Origin: Treponema sp. OMZ 838
GTDB lineage: Bacteria; Spirochaetota; Spirochaetia; Treponematales; Treponemataceae
NCBI RefSeq assembly: GCF_000775995.1
Contig: NZ_CP009227.1
Location: forward strand, 434,001-498,000
DNA length: 64,000 nucleotides
Direction: 5' to 3'
Position numbers and translations under genes: made by a program. The notes beneath the pieces were generated by a model, which saw only the letters and a program-made list of their open reading frames with translations, ran no database searches and was not told the DNA's origin. This document shows positions 53,512 through 60,591 of this stretch, in pieces (the first letter of the stretch is position 1; each line of letters starts with the position of its first letter).

Positions 53512-53796
53512 TTAAAAGATGCCGTTATCGGCTTCTTCACTTTCAAAACTCATCTCACTCTCAGCTTCTCCTTTTTTCTTTACCGGAAATTTCGATACCA
53601 AAACCGAATCGCTATATTTCCCGTTTGAAAAATCAGGAAGCCCTGAAAGGGCGATGAAGCGGTCAAGAATGATAAAACGTTTTCCGGTTTCATCTTCCAT
53701 TTCACAGCCAATCCGTTGATACTGTGTTTTTTCTTTTCCGTCCTTATCTGTGTATTGCCGTATCGCAACACATAAATGGGTTACAACTTTCGCCAT
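53512..53796 (-). CDS. Hypothetical small protein of the T4SS operon
   Basis: 94 residues, beta-rich: LCVAIRQYTDKDGKEKTQYQ, RIGCEMEDETGKRFIILDRF, and an acidic end. It resembles small plasmid/ICE proteins with a TYTDKDGxEKxR motif, whose function is unknown and which look like OB-type folds. Located between virB2 and virB3. GGAG-type site upstream. Confidence 0.55.
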   Translation of the reverse strand: MAKVVTHLCVAIRQYTDKDGKEKTQYQRIGCEMEDETGKRFIILDRFIALSGLPDFSNGKYSDSVLVSKFPVKKKGEAESEMSFESEEADNGIF

Positions 53797-53824
53797 ATTC
53801 TTTTTTCTCCTTACCTATAGTCTG

Positions 53825-54244
53825 TTATGCAACAAGCAGCGATACCGCTTGTACTAAGCCTCCGAGCTGGTCGGCGATATTTTCGTTTCCGTTGAAGAAG
53901 AAATTAACAATGTCTCCGGCACTCATAAGTAATAAAACGCCCATCATCCACGGAATGTATTTTTTGATAAGCCCCGGCTCGTCACGACCGACAGTAATTG
54001 CCCGTATACAAATAATGATAAAAGCTACCGCGCAGAGGGCTTTCATCCAAAAACTCGTAAAGATGCCCAAAATCAATCGAGCATAATCATCAAGCTTTCC
54101 AATGCTTCGCCCGCTATCTGCATAGGCGCATACAATTGAGATGAAAAAAACAATACAAAATGCGATTATTTTTTTCCCATTCCCTGTCCGTTTAGAGGAC
54201 AGCTTTGTGCTGTGTGAAAGTTTTTCACGCACTTTCTTTTTCAT
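53825..54244 (-). CDS. virB2: VirB2/TrbC-type pilin
   Basis: 139 residues from ATG 54244 after AAGGAGTG. A long basic leader and signal helix (KKIIAFCIVFFISIVCAYA) precede the mature pilin with two hydrophobic helices (MKALCAVAFIIICIRAITVG and KYIPWMMGVLLLMSAGDIVN). That order and size fit TrbC/VirB2 prepilins. First gene after the promoter at 54438-54466, so the pilus operon can be expressed separately from virB11. Confidence 0.85.
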   Translation of the reverse strand: MKKKVREKLSHSTKLSSKRTGNGKKIIAFCIVFFISIVCAYADSGRSIGKLDDYARLILGIFTSFWMKALCAVAFIIICIRAITVGRDEPGLIKKYIPWMMGVLLLMSAGDIVNFFFNGNENIADQLGGLVQAVSLLVA

Positions 54245-54279
54245 GTAACACTCCTTAAAATTACAGCGCGCGATATACT

Positions 54280-54315
54280 GCAATGATATTGATGTTATTA
54301 CATCAATATCATTGC
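54280..54315. promoter_or_regulatory. Perfect 36-bp inverted repeat, element operator (site c)
   Basis: Arms of 16 bp (GCAATGATATTGATGT and its complement) flank TATT. The centre is the operator TTGATG-ttatta-CATCAA at 54289-54306. It lies 36 bases upstream of the virB2 ATG, within the leader of the promoter at 54438-54466. -10 boxes at the expected distance are weak, so it may be a pure operator or roadblock. Confidence 0.75.
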
Positions 54316-54437
54316 AAAAACGTGCTGTTTATCGACACATTGAATACTTCATTGATATGAAGCTCCGCCGCCGTCATCTACCCATATACCTACCACATCT
54401 GTGATAGCGCAGACTTTATTACCGTACAGTCTATAAT

Positions 54438-54466
54438 ACTATAATATATTGCGGTTATACCATCAA
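54438..54466 (-). promoter_or_regulatory. Promoter with element operator (site e) for the pilus operon
   Basis: Minus strand TTGATG (54461-54466), 17 bp, TATAGT (54438-54443). Operator TTGCGG-ttatac-CATCAA at 54449-54466. It begins six bases after the virB11 stop and reads toward virB2. Confidence 0.65.
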
Positions 54467-54471
54467 TAGCA

Positions 54472-55428
54472 TCATGAAGAAATGCGCTGCATTTCCTTGA
54501 TGTATTCATCAAGTCCGCTTATCGACGTATCGAGTATTTCGGTGACCTTTGGTCCCGTTTCCGTTGCAGTCAAATGCACACATACGTGTATTGCATCCGA
54601 TACAGGAGGTAATGAGCCAATAATGACTTCCCGTAAAAGCCCTTGAATACGCGCAAGCATGAGCGGTGCGCTTTCTGCATGAATAGTCGTAGCATTTCCC
54701 GGATGCCCGGTCTGCCATGCCTTCAAGAGCTCATTAGCGACACTGCCGTAACGTAATTCCCCAAAAATAATACGGCGCGGCTTCATACGCATTGCCGAGG
54801 CGATTGCTTCGGAAGCTTCCTTTGAACTTGTCAAAAGAAAATACGCATCATGTGCCGTACACTGTAATTCAGGGACATCTTCAATAATGAGAAACCGGTC
54901 ATCGGGCGTGTATTCCACCATCTTGTGTAACACGGCATTTAAAAATGTGCTTTTTCCGCTTCCGGTCGCTCCTCCGACCATAATGTTTTTTCTCGCTTTA
55001 ATTGCTTTTGTCACTACGTCATACTGTTCATCCGTCATAAATGCTTGATCAACATACTGCTCAAGCGTAAATATTTTTTGCGCAGGACGGCGGATATATA
55101 CTTGTGTCCGCTTTGTCCACGGAGGAAAGACCGCTTGGATACGTGCATTGTAATGAGGAATAACACCTTCAAGCGTTGGAATACGCGAGTTTTCAATCTC
55201 TTTATGGAGAACCGTCGCAAGACTTCGCGTAATCTGCTGTGTCTGTCCTTCCGTAAGATATATTCCGGTAAATTCTTTTCCTTTACAAAATTTTTCTATG
55301 ACAATTTCCCCATCGGAAAGGGTTGCAATATCGGTGACTTCACTGTCAGCAAGATAACACTCAAGCGGCTGTAAATCCCGCATAAGGTTATCATATTGTC
55401 GTTTTAATCGAATATCATCATCGCTCAT
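54472..55428 (-). CDS. virB11: VirB11/TrbB-type T4SS ATPase
   Basis: 318 residues. N-terminal domain with DIATLSDGEIVIEKF; Walker A VGGATGSGKST near residue 150; FLIIEDVPELQ (Walker B/Asp box); RMKPRRIIFGELRYG; GHPGNATTIHAESAPLMLAR (His box). A complete hexameric traffic ATPase that switches the machine between pilus assembly and DNA transfer. Unlike typical orders it comes first, separated from virB2 by about 230 bases that hold two operator sites. Confidence 0.93.
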   Translation of the reverse strand: MSDDDIRLKRQYDNLMRDLQPLECYLADSEVTDIATLSDGEIVIEKFCKGKEFTGIYLTEGQTQQITRSLATVLHKEIENSRIPTLEGVIPHYNARIQAVFPPWTKRTQVYIRRPAQKIFTLEQYVDQAFMTDEQYDVVTKAIKARKNIMVGGATGSGKSTFLNAVLHKMVEYTPDDRFLIIEDVPELQCTAHDAYFLLTSSKEASEAIASAMRMKPRRIIFGELRYGSVANELLKAWQTGHPGNATTIHAESAPLMLARIQGLLREVIIGSLPPVSDAIHVCVHLTATETGPKVTEILDTSISGLDEYIKEMQRISS

Positions 55429-55534
55429 ACTGTCTATTCCTGGTTTTCTTCCACTGCATTGCTTTGTTCAAGAAAATCTTGTAAAAAATTTTCTATCACT
55501 GACGGCTGCCGGTACATTCTTTGGGTGAAACTTT

Positions 55535-55915
55535 TTAAAAGGTCATTACGTCGTTTGACAGCGATAGATCCAATCTGTTTTTTTCTTCTGCCGTTTTATC
55601 GAAATAATCGACGTAATTGGCAAACTGTGGAATAAGAGAATAAAACCATAGCTCCCGGTGAAAATCGACCTTTTTTTCAAGAAAATAAAGGAGACTTTTC
55701 ACTTGAGAAATTGCATCATAGAATAAATTTTTATCATTCACTTCTTGCGTAACATAGAGTGCAAGTGCATCACGAACAATATCGGAAAGCGACTGACGCT
55801 GTTCTTTACTTTTTAGCTGCAGCAGTTCATACAATTTTTGATCAACGCGTGTAGCAATAAACCGCCCTTTTCTTCCTGAAAAAGCTGGCACTGATGGTTT
55901 ATTTGTCTTTTTCAT
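55535..55915 (-). CDS. Ribbon-helix-helix relaxosome-type protein (C-terminus frameshifted)
   Basis: Residues 15-55 (FIATRVDQKLYELLQLKSKE, then QSLSDIVRDALALYV) form a ribbon-helix-helix domain of the kind found in MobC-like accessory proteins. It overlaps the MobV-type relaxase stop by one base (TGATG). The frame stops at 55535. One extra A in the A7 run (complement of 55578-55584) would carry it on to a stop at 55434-55436, six bases before virB11, with a helical tail (LLKSFTQRMYRQPSVIENFL). The extended version fits the operon spacing better. Confidence 0.65.
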   Translation of the reverse strand: MKKTNKPSVPAFSGRKGRFIATRVDQKLYELLQLKSKEQRQSLSDIVRDALALYVTQEVNDKNLFYDAISQVKSLLYFLEKKVDFHRELWFYSLIPQFANYVDYFDKTAEEKNRLDLSLSNDVMTF

Positions 55916-56601
55916 CAAATACTCCTCTTATTCCTCATCTTCTCTCCCAGCTCCTTGCCCCACTCCTCATACTCTGTCTGACTTTCGAGTAGTTTTTTCT
56001 TTGGCGGAGTTATTGCCTTGTCCAAAGCCTGCACCTTACCGTAAAACTGCTTTATCGTCTGATGTCTTGCTTTCGAGCCTTTCACACCTCTATCAAGACC
56101 GAACGACTTCCCGACGGTTTCCGCAAAGCTATCTTGTAACCCGCTCATCTTCTCCTTTCCGCCAAGAAAATGCCGACAGTTGAGCTTTCCCTTTGGATCG
56201 ATTGGCACGAGGAGTATCGATGTATGAGGAGTGGTCTTGTTATAATGATGCGTGATGAGAAAAATGTTTGATGCACCAAATACTTTTTTAGCCCATTCGT
56301 CACAAGCGTTAAGATATTCATTCGCCTTTATTCTTGTGAAAACTTCAGGACTTGCCGTCATCATCAGCTCAACTGCTCGCACCCCATTCTTCCTCACCCT
56401 TTCCGGAAGCTGCTTGCGATATTCTGCCATCGCTCTGTCTCTGCATTCTTCCTTCGTACCTTTCCAGCAACACCAGTTATCCGGTGTTTTTTGTTCATCA
56501 GCATTTAAGGTCTCGCGAGTTCTCAAAGCATGAGAGACACTCGCCCCAACATTCTGGTCAGTCTTGAGCTTCTTTGTTCTCATAATGCAAAACTGTGCCA
56601 T
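55915..56601 (-). CDS. MobV (Mob/Pre)-type relaxase
   Basis: 228 residues from ATG 56601 after AAGGAGG; the frame opens at 56655. MAQFCIMRTKKLKTDQNVGA and SVSHALRTRETLNADE match the start of Mob/Pre relaxases, and GLDRGVKGSKARHQTIKQFY matches motif text after the active site. The metal-binding motif reads HHYNKTTPHTSI (118-129), whereas family members have HxDExTPHxH, so the last histidine is Ser128 and the DE pair is NK. Activity is therefore doubtful. Length is about half that of classical Pre proteins. A second relaxase beside the MobP-type one is unusual. Confidence 0.75.
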   Translation of the reverse strand: MAQFCIMRTKKLKTDQNVGASVSHALRTRETLNADEQKTPDNWCCWKGTKEECRDRAMAEYRKQLPERVRKNGVRAVELMMTASPEVFTRIKANEYLNACDEWAKKVFGASNIFLITHHYNKTTPHTSILLVPIDPKGKLNCRHFLGGKEKMSGLQDSFAETVGKSFGLDRGVKGSKARHQTIKQFYGKVQALDKAITPPKKKLLESQTEYEEWGKELGEKMRNKRSI

Positions 56602-56651
56602 CTGATTCCTCCTTAAATCAAACCAGAATACTAGAACTCCAACTTTCTCTT

Positions 56652-56930
56652 TCATTTGTTCGCAAAAAGTCTTCTGGCAATTGTGGCGATTCGTATTTTT
56701 AATCGTTCAAAATTTGACAGCTTTTGTTTTCTGTGACGAGGTTTTTTTATTAGCGCTTTTTCCTGCGTATTGGGGTCTTTCGTTTTTGGTATTAGTACAC
56801 GAGTTAGCTCATTGCGGACAATTTCAGAAACGGAAACGCACCGCATTTTGCTCTTTATCAATAAAATTTCATACAGTTCTCTGTCAACTCTGATAGAGAA
56901 TTTCCATTCTTTTCGTTTAGAAGACCTCAT
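56652..56930 (-). CDS. Ribbon-helix-helix accessory protein
   Basis: 92 residues from ATG 56930, overlapping the virD4 stop. KEWKFSIRVDRELYEILLIK and VSVSEIVRNELTRVL form a ribbon-helix-helix domain, followed by a very basic tail (KKPRHRKQKLSNFERLKIRI). Such proteins bind oriT and recruit the relaxase to the coupling protein. Adjacent to the MobV-type gene. Confidence 0.65.
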   Translation of the reverse strand: MRSSKRKEWKFSIRVDRELYEILLIKSKMRCVSVSEIVRNELTRVLIPKTKDPNTQEKALIKKPRHRKQKLSNFERLKIRIATIARRLFANK

Positions 56931-58308
56931 GATCTTGATTCTCCCATTCATTTTCACTCTCACCGGCTATTTGTAATTCCAGTGTGCTAATTCTCCTTTT
57001 TAATTCTTGGATACACGGATCGGAAGGGTCGCAAAAATGCCGTTCCCCTTCTTGCGGAAGCGGTTCAAGAAAATCGGCAAGTGTTGCGTTTTCCATCGTC
57101 GCTTCTCCGACATGGATATCCTGTCCGCTCATTAAAAAAAGCGGTGTATCTTTTTGCATGGCTTTTTCAACTTCAGCTGACCGTGCTAAAATATCGATTC
57201 CATTGTTAGATGGGAGTTTTACACATTCGCTTAAAAGCTCTTTCCTCTTTTGCGGCGCACTCATATTGGCACGGTCTTTAAAACGAGGACTGTCAAAGTA
57301 GACAACTTTCTTTCCGATATACGGCATACCATTGTTAATTAAAAGAAGTGAATTCCAATCAAGTTTGGTAAGCTCATCCGGATTCATTAAGTCCCGCTGT
57401 ATCTCTTGTGCGGCAAGGTTGCGGTTATCAAGCGGGCCGAACCTCCTTCCCGATTGTGAAATGTTTTCATGCACAACCGATTCTTTACCGAGTAAGTCAG
57501 TAAAGACTTTTGCATCACTGGGCTTTCTCGGCCTGAAAACAATCGTATTTTCACAGTGGTCTAAAAATGGATGTTCCTGTCCATATAATTTCACAAGTTG
57601 ATTCATTGCCTGGCAGATGATTAAGAAACGTACCCCATAACCTGCAAGAACACCCATCGTTTCTGCAAGAAACGGGAAATAGCCGAGTATCGGAAACTCA
57701 TCAAGGATAAAAAGTAAATCTTCAGAAAGCTTAACTGCTCCATACTGTGTTTCCCCTTCAGAAAATTTCCTGAGCATAAATTCAATGAGTAAGCGGAATA
57801 CCGGTGCGATCCGTTTAATATGTGCATATGGAACGGTCAGATATAATGATATTGGGGTCTTCGTTGAAATAAAATCTTCAATTGAAAAATCACTTGCGCA
57901 CGTCGCATTTTCAATAAGCGGATCTTCAAACAATTGCAATTTTGAAAAACACGTTGAAAGAACGTCTGCTTGGACTTTCGGATTTTTTGAAAGCCTGCTT
58001 GCGCATCCGGCGATTGTCTTACAAGCACTTTTATTGCCGCTGTGCCTATCTTTAAGCATCGCCTCAACAAGCGGATTTTTAATATCGGTTTCCGTTTGTC
58101 CTTGTGAGAAAAAAGCATTTGACTCCGATATGAGCCGTAACACGGTGGTGAGATTTTTTGCAGGGTATTGATCAGAATATTTTACATGCAAAATGACACC
58201 GGTAACAAAATCTTTGGCGCTATTATTAAAGAATTGTTCCGTCCCTGAATCTTTGGCACTATCACTTGCGAAAAGAATATCGGCGATGAGGTTCGCATCG
58301 CTATACAT
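56917..58308 (-). CDS. virD4: VirD4/TraG coupling protein, C-terminal part after an amber codon
   Basis: The frame is open from 58419 down to 56917, exactly in phase with the upstream part at 58420-59091. The first ATG is 58308. It reads NITAGFRKQFSHCLKFSP immediately after the stop, then FILDEFPILGYFPFLAETMG (Walker B), CQAMNQLVKLYG (motif of T4CP ATPases) and FRPRKPSDAKVFTDLLG. Alone it lacks Walker A and cannot be a functional ATPase. Read through, the complete protein is about 724 residues, normal for VirD4/TraG, which recruits the relaxase-DNA complex to the channel. Confidence 0.85.
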   Translation of the reverse strand: MYSDANLIADILFASDSAKDSGTEQFFNNSAKDFVTGVILHVKYSDQYPAKNLTTVLRLISESNAFFSQGQTETDIKNPLVEAMLKDRHSGNKSACKTIAGCASRLSKNPKVQADVLSTCFSKLQLFEDPLIENATCASDFSIEDFISTKTPISLYLTVPYAHIKRIAPVFRLLIEFMLRKFSEGETQYGAVKLSEDLLFILDEFPILGYFPFLAETMGVLAGYGVRFLIICQAMNQLVKLYGQEHPFLDHCENTIVFRPRKPSDAKVFTDLLGKESVVHENISQSGRRFGPLDNRNLAAQEIQRDLMNPDELTKLDWNSLLLINNGMPYIGKKVVYFDSPRFKDRANMSAPQKRKELLSECVKLPSNNGIDILARSAEVEKAMQKDTPLFLMSGQDIHVGEATMENATLADFLEPLPQEGERHFCDPSDPCIQELKRRISTLELQIAGESENEWENQDHEVF

Positions 58309-58419
58309 AAAGTCTCCGTCCCGTATCTCATCGATAATATTGATCCTCAGCGTATCACGTGAAATGGGAGAGAATTTAAGGCAGTGTGAAAATTGCTTTC
58401 GAAAACCTGCCGTAATATT

Positions 58420-59091
58420 CTAGTTTTCTCCCTTAGGGTCAAAGACAATAACGCTATGCGGGTAGTTCAATAGTGTTGGGATAATAACGGATACGCCTTT
58501 TCCACTCCGCGTTGGAGCGAGGCAGAGGGTGTTGGTTTTCCCCGAATGGCACAAGAGCCTTCTGCCTTCGGATATTGTTTTAAGGCGTACGGCATCATCT
58601 TTTGCATTGTACTCGGCACTGATTTCAGCATCTGCTGTCTGCCCGCATACGACGCCGGTTTCACGAAACATCCCTGCATTTTTAAGGTCTTTCTCTGTTG
58701 CCCATCGCGCCGTTCCATAAAGATGTTCTTCCTTTTGCCGTAACGAGCGAATGACATACAGAATAATAAAACCGATCGCGATTGCTGTTCCAATGAGCGC
58801 CGGCTTTATTGAGCGGAATAAATACACATCAAAGCCGGGACGAAGAAAGTATTTGATGAAACAGCCGAAGTACACAAACGGATTATACACCGGATATCCT
58901 GAAGGAAAACGAAATAACGGATACCTGACAATATGAGGATTATAGCGCATAAGGTGTGCGAAAACTTGTGTACTCCACCAAAAGCCGCCGACTACGGTGA
59001 TAACCGGAATAACAAAATTAAGGATATCCATAATGACCGTTATTTTTTTTCGAGTCGGCTTACCTCGTATAAATTCACTTTTCTTACTCAT
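58420..59091 (-). CDS. virD4: VirD4/TraG coupling protein, N-terminal part ending in an amber codon
   Basis: 223 residues: two membrane regions (ILNFVIPVITVVGGFWWSTQ and KPALIGTAIAIGFIILYVI), then GTARWATEKDL and Walker A LCLAPTRSGKGVSVIIPTLL, ending VIVFDPKGEN followed by TAG. In related proteins the text continues GENY/F-x-x-TAG-R, and here it does so directly after the stop, in the same frame. A single base change at a Tyr codon explains the interruption. Neighbours are the MobP relaxase upstream and relaxosome genes downstream. Confidence 0.88.
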   Translation of the reverse strand: MSKKSEFIRGKPTRKKITVIMDILNFVIPVITVVGGFWWSTQVFAHLMRYNPHIVRYPLFRFPSGYPVYNPFVYFGCFIKYFLRPGFDVYLFRSIKPALIGTAIAIGFIILYVIRSLRQKEEHLYGTARWATEKDLKNAGMFRETGVVCGQTADAEISAEYNAKDDAVRLKTISEGRRLLCHSGKTNTLCLAPTRSGKGVSVIIPTLLNYPHSVIVFDPKGEN

Positions 59092-59122
59092 CTTTTGCTC
59101 CTTTCATTTTCATATAAAATGC

Positions 59123-60295
59123 CTACGTATTTCTGCCATAAAGCGTGATCTTTCCTCGCTGCTTTCCACTCCCGTGGGTATTTCCGCCGCGATACCTCAC
59201 TGTCTTTCCAATAAAACGCTCTGCGATATTGTGCAGTGTCGGAACATAATAAATCCCTTTTTCCGTCTCAAGGACAAACCCGTTATTCCATGTATCTTCG
59301 TCATTCATCGTATACACCTTCTTTATAATTCCGGTGAGCTCCTCTTTTCCTTGATAGACACTCACCTGTTTTCCGCTTCCTTTATAAGTATTCCATACTT
59401 CAAGGAAGCGGTTATACCTGCCCATATTTTTAAGCGATTCATCCCATCCGTCTTTAAGCTCATACCGGCCGCTTCCGGTATGACAGGCAAGATCAAGCGC
59501 TGATAAGTACTCAAGCCGCTTTTTTACTGACAGTGAATCATGGGTGAAAATAATTGCTTTACTTCGCTCATCACGTCTCCATGCACTTGCCTGTATTGCT
59601 TTATCAAGTGCGGTAAAGCGATTACTTTTATATAAGTCGCTTTTACTTTGCCGAACTTCTTCGACCGTACGATACCCTGAAAGTGAAGTACATACTTCCT
59701 GTGCCATCACACGAAGGGTATGTTTGATAAAATCTTTCGGAAATCGCTCAATAACACGCCCGTTTTTATCGACGCCATTGATAAGAAGGTGCACATGCGG
59801 ATGCGCGGTGTCGTAATGTGCTGCCGCTTGATAATAAACATCAAGCCCGTAAAGCGTATTGATTTTTTTCACCAGTGTTTCAGTTAAGACTTTTAAGTTT
59901 ATATCGCTTCGCTCGGGAGAAATAATAAACTTAAAATGTTTATCACTCATGTGCGCCTTATATTCTTCGCTATCGCTTCCGAATAGTTCAGGTTTTTCAA
60001 GAACCGCTTCTTTATTTTTTTGCGGCATATATTCTTCCAGATATTTTTGATGCGCACTCATTTTTGTCCCATAAAAAAATTTCACCATGCAGCGCTGCTG
60101 ACGCTTTCGTAAAGAGCCGACTATTCTACCGCCGTTTTTTGGCACCCCTATTTGTCCACCGCTGTGCAGTCGGCGTTTTAGTGCAGTAAAAAGCTTTTGC
60201 GCTTCTTTCATGTCATTCTTTTTATGCGCGCGCTTGATCTTAAAAAGATCTTTTTCGTATGCACCAAGCCTTTCAAGGTTCAACTGTATTGCCAT
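59123..60295 (-). CDS. MobP-type (VirD2/TraI-like) relaxase
   Basis: 390 residues. The metal-binding motif AAAHYDTAHPHVHLLING (His160, His165, His167, His169) is the HxDxxHxHxH signature of MOBP relaxases. The catalytic tyrosine is not certain. KNGGRIVGSLRKRQQRCMVK and ALDLACHTGSGRYELKDGWD, ending with beta-rich NGFVLETEKGIYYVPTLHNI, fit RP4-TraI-like proteins with a DUF3363-type tail. It nicks oriT and pilots the strand. Transcribed from the divergent promoter shared with topB, followed about 30 bases later by virD4. Confidence 0.85.
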   Translation of the reverse strand: MAIQLNLERLGAYEKDLFKIKRAHKKNDMKEAQKLFTALKRRLHSGGQIGVPKNGGRIVGSLRKRQQRCMVKFFYGTKMSAHQKYLEEYMPQKNKEAVLEKPELFGSDSEEYKAHMSDKHFKFIISPERSDINLKVLTETLVKKINTLYGLDVYYQAAAHYDTAHPHVHLLINGVDKNGRVIERFPKDFIKHTLRVMAQEVCTSLSGYRTVEEVRQSKSDLYKSNRFTALDKAIQASAWRRDERSKAIIFTHDSLSVKKRLEYLSALDLACHTGSGRYELKDGWDESLKNMGRYNRFLEVWNTYKGSGKQVSVYQGKEELTGIIKKVYTMNDEDTWNNGFVLETEKGIYYVPTLHNIAERFIGKTVRYRGGNTHGSGKQRGKITLYGRNT

Positions 60296-60312
60296 CGTTT
60301 TCCTTTAAAATT

Positions 60313-60336
60313 AAATAGCCTCACTTGAGGCTATTT
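60313..60336. repeat. Perfect palindromic repeat (TAGCCTCA type) upstream of the relaxase gene
   Basis: 11-bp arms AAATAGCCTCA and complement around CT; a further half-site AAGCCTCAAGTG follows at 60337-60348. Same arms as the copy inside topB at 61250-61273. It lies 18-41 bases before the relaxase ATG. Confidence 0.8.
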
Positions 60337-60400
60337 AAGCCTCAAGTGTATTGCTAAAAACCGGTAAGAACTGAAAAATCACCAAAACGCCCCATGTATA

Positions 60401-60545
60401 ACAAAATTATATTTGATGCACCAAATATAATTTTGTTTGCTCAGATAACATTGCACACAGGTGTTCACAAATTTCTATCTCATGCACTAGGCAGAAAAAA
60501 AAATGCGTTAACATTCCTTTATCTTGCCTCTTTAGGACACCTGTG
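60401..60545. other. Candidate origin-of-transfer region
   Basis: A perfect inverted repeat has 15-bp arms ACAAAATTATATTTG (60401-60415) and complement (60422-60436), loop six. A second inverted pair, CACAGGTGT at 60456-60464 and ACACCTGTG at 60537-60545, encloses an A-rich run. The region lies directly upstream of the MobP relaxase gene, the usual place for oriT. No nick-site consensus could be recognised. Confidence 0.45.
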
Positions 60546-60585
60546 AATATAGCATATTGATGTTACTACTGCAATACTTTATATT
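60546..60585. promoter_or_regulatory. Overlapping divergent promoters with element operator (site d)
   Basis: Plus strand: TTGATG 60557-60562, 17 bp, TATATT 60580-60585, with topB ATG at 60592, so the mRNA is probably leaderless. Minus strand: TTGCAG (CTGCAA at 60569-60574), 17 bp, TATATT (60546-60551), reading to the relaxase. Same geometry as site b. Confidence 0.75.
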
Positions 60586-60591
60586 ATTTTT

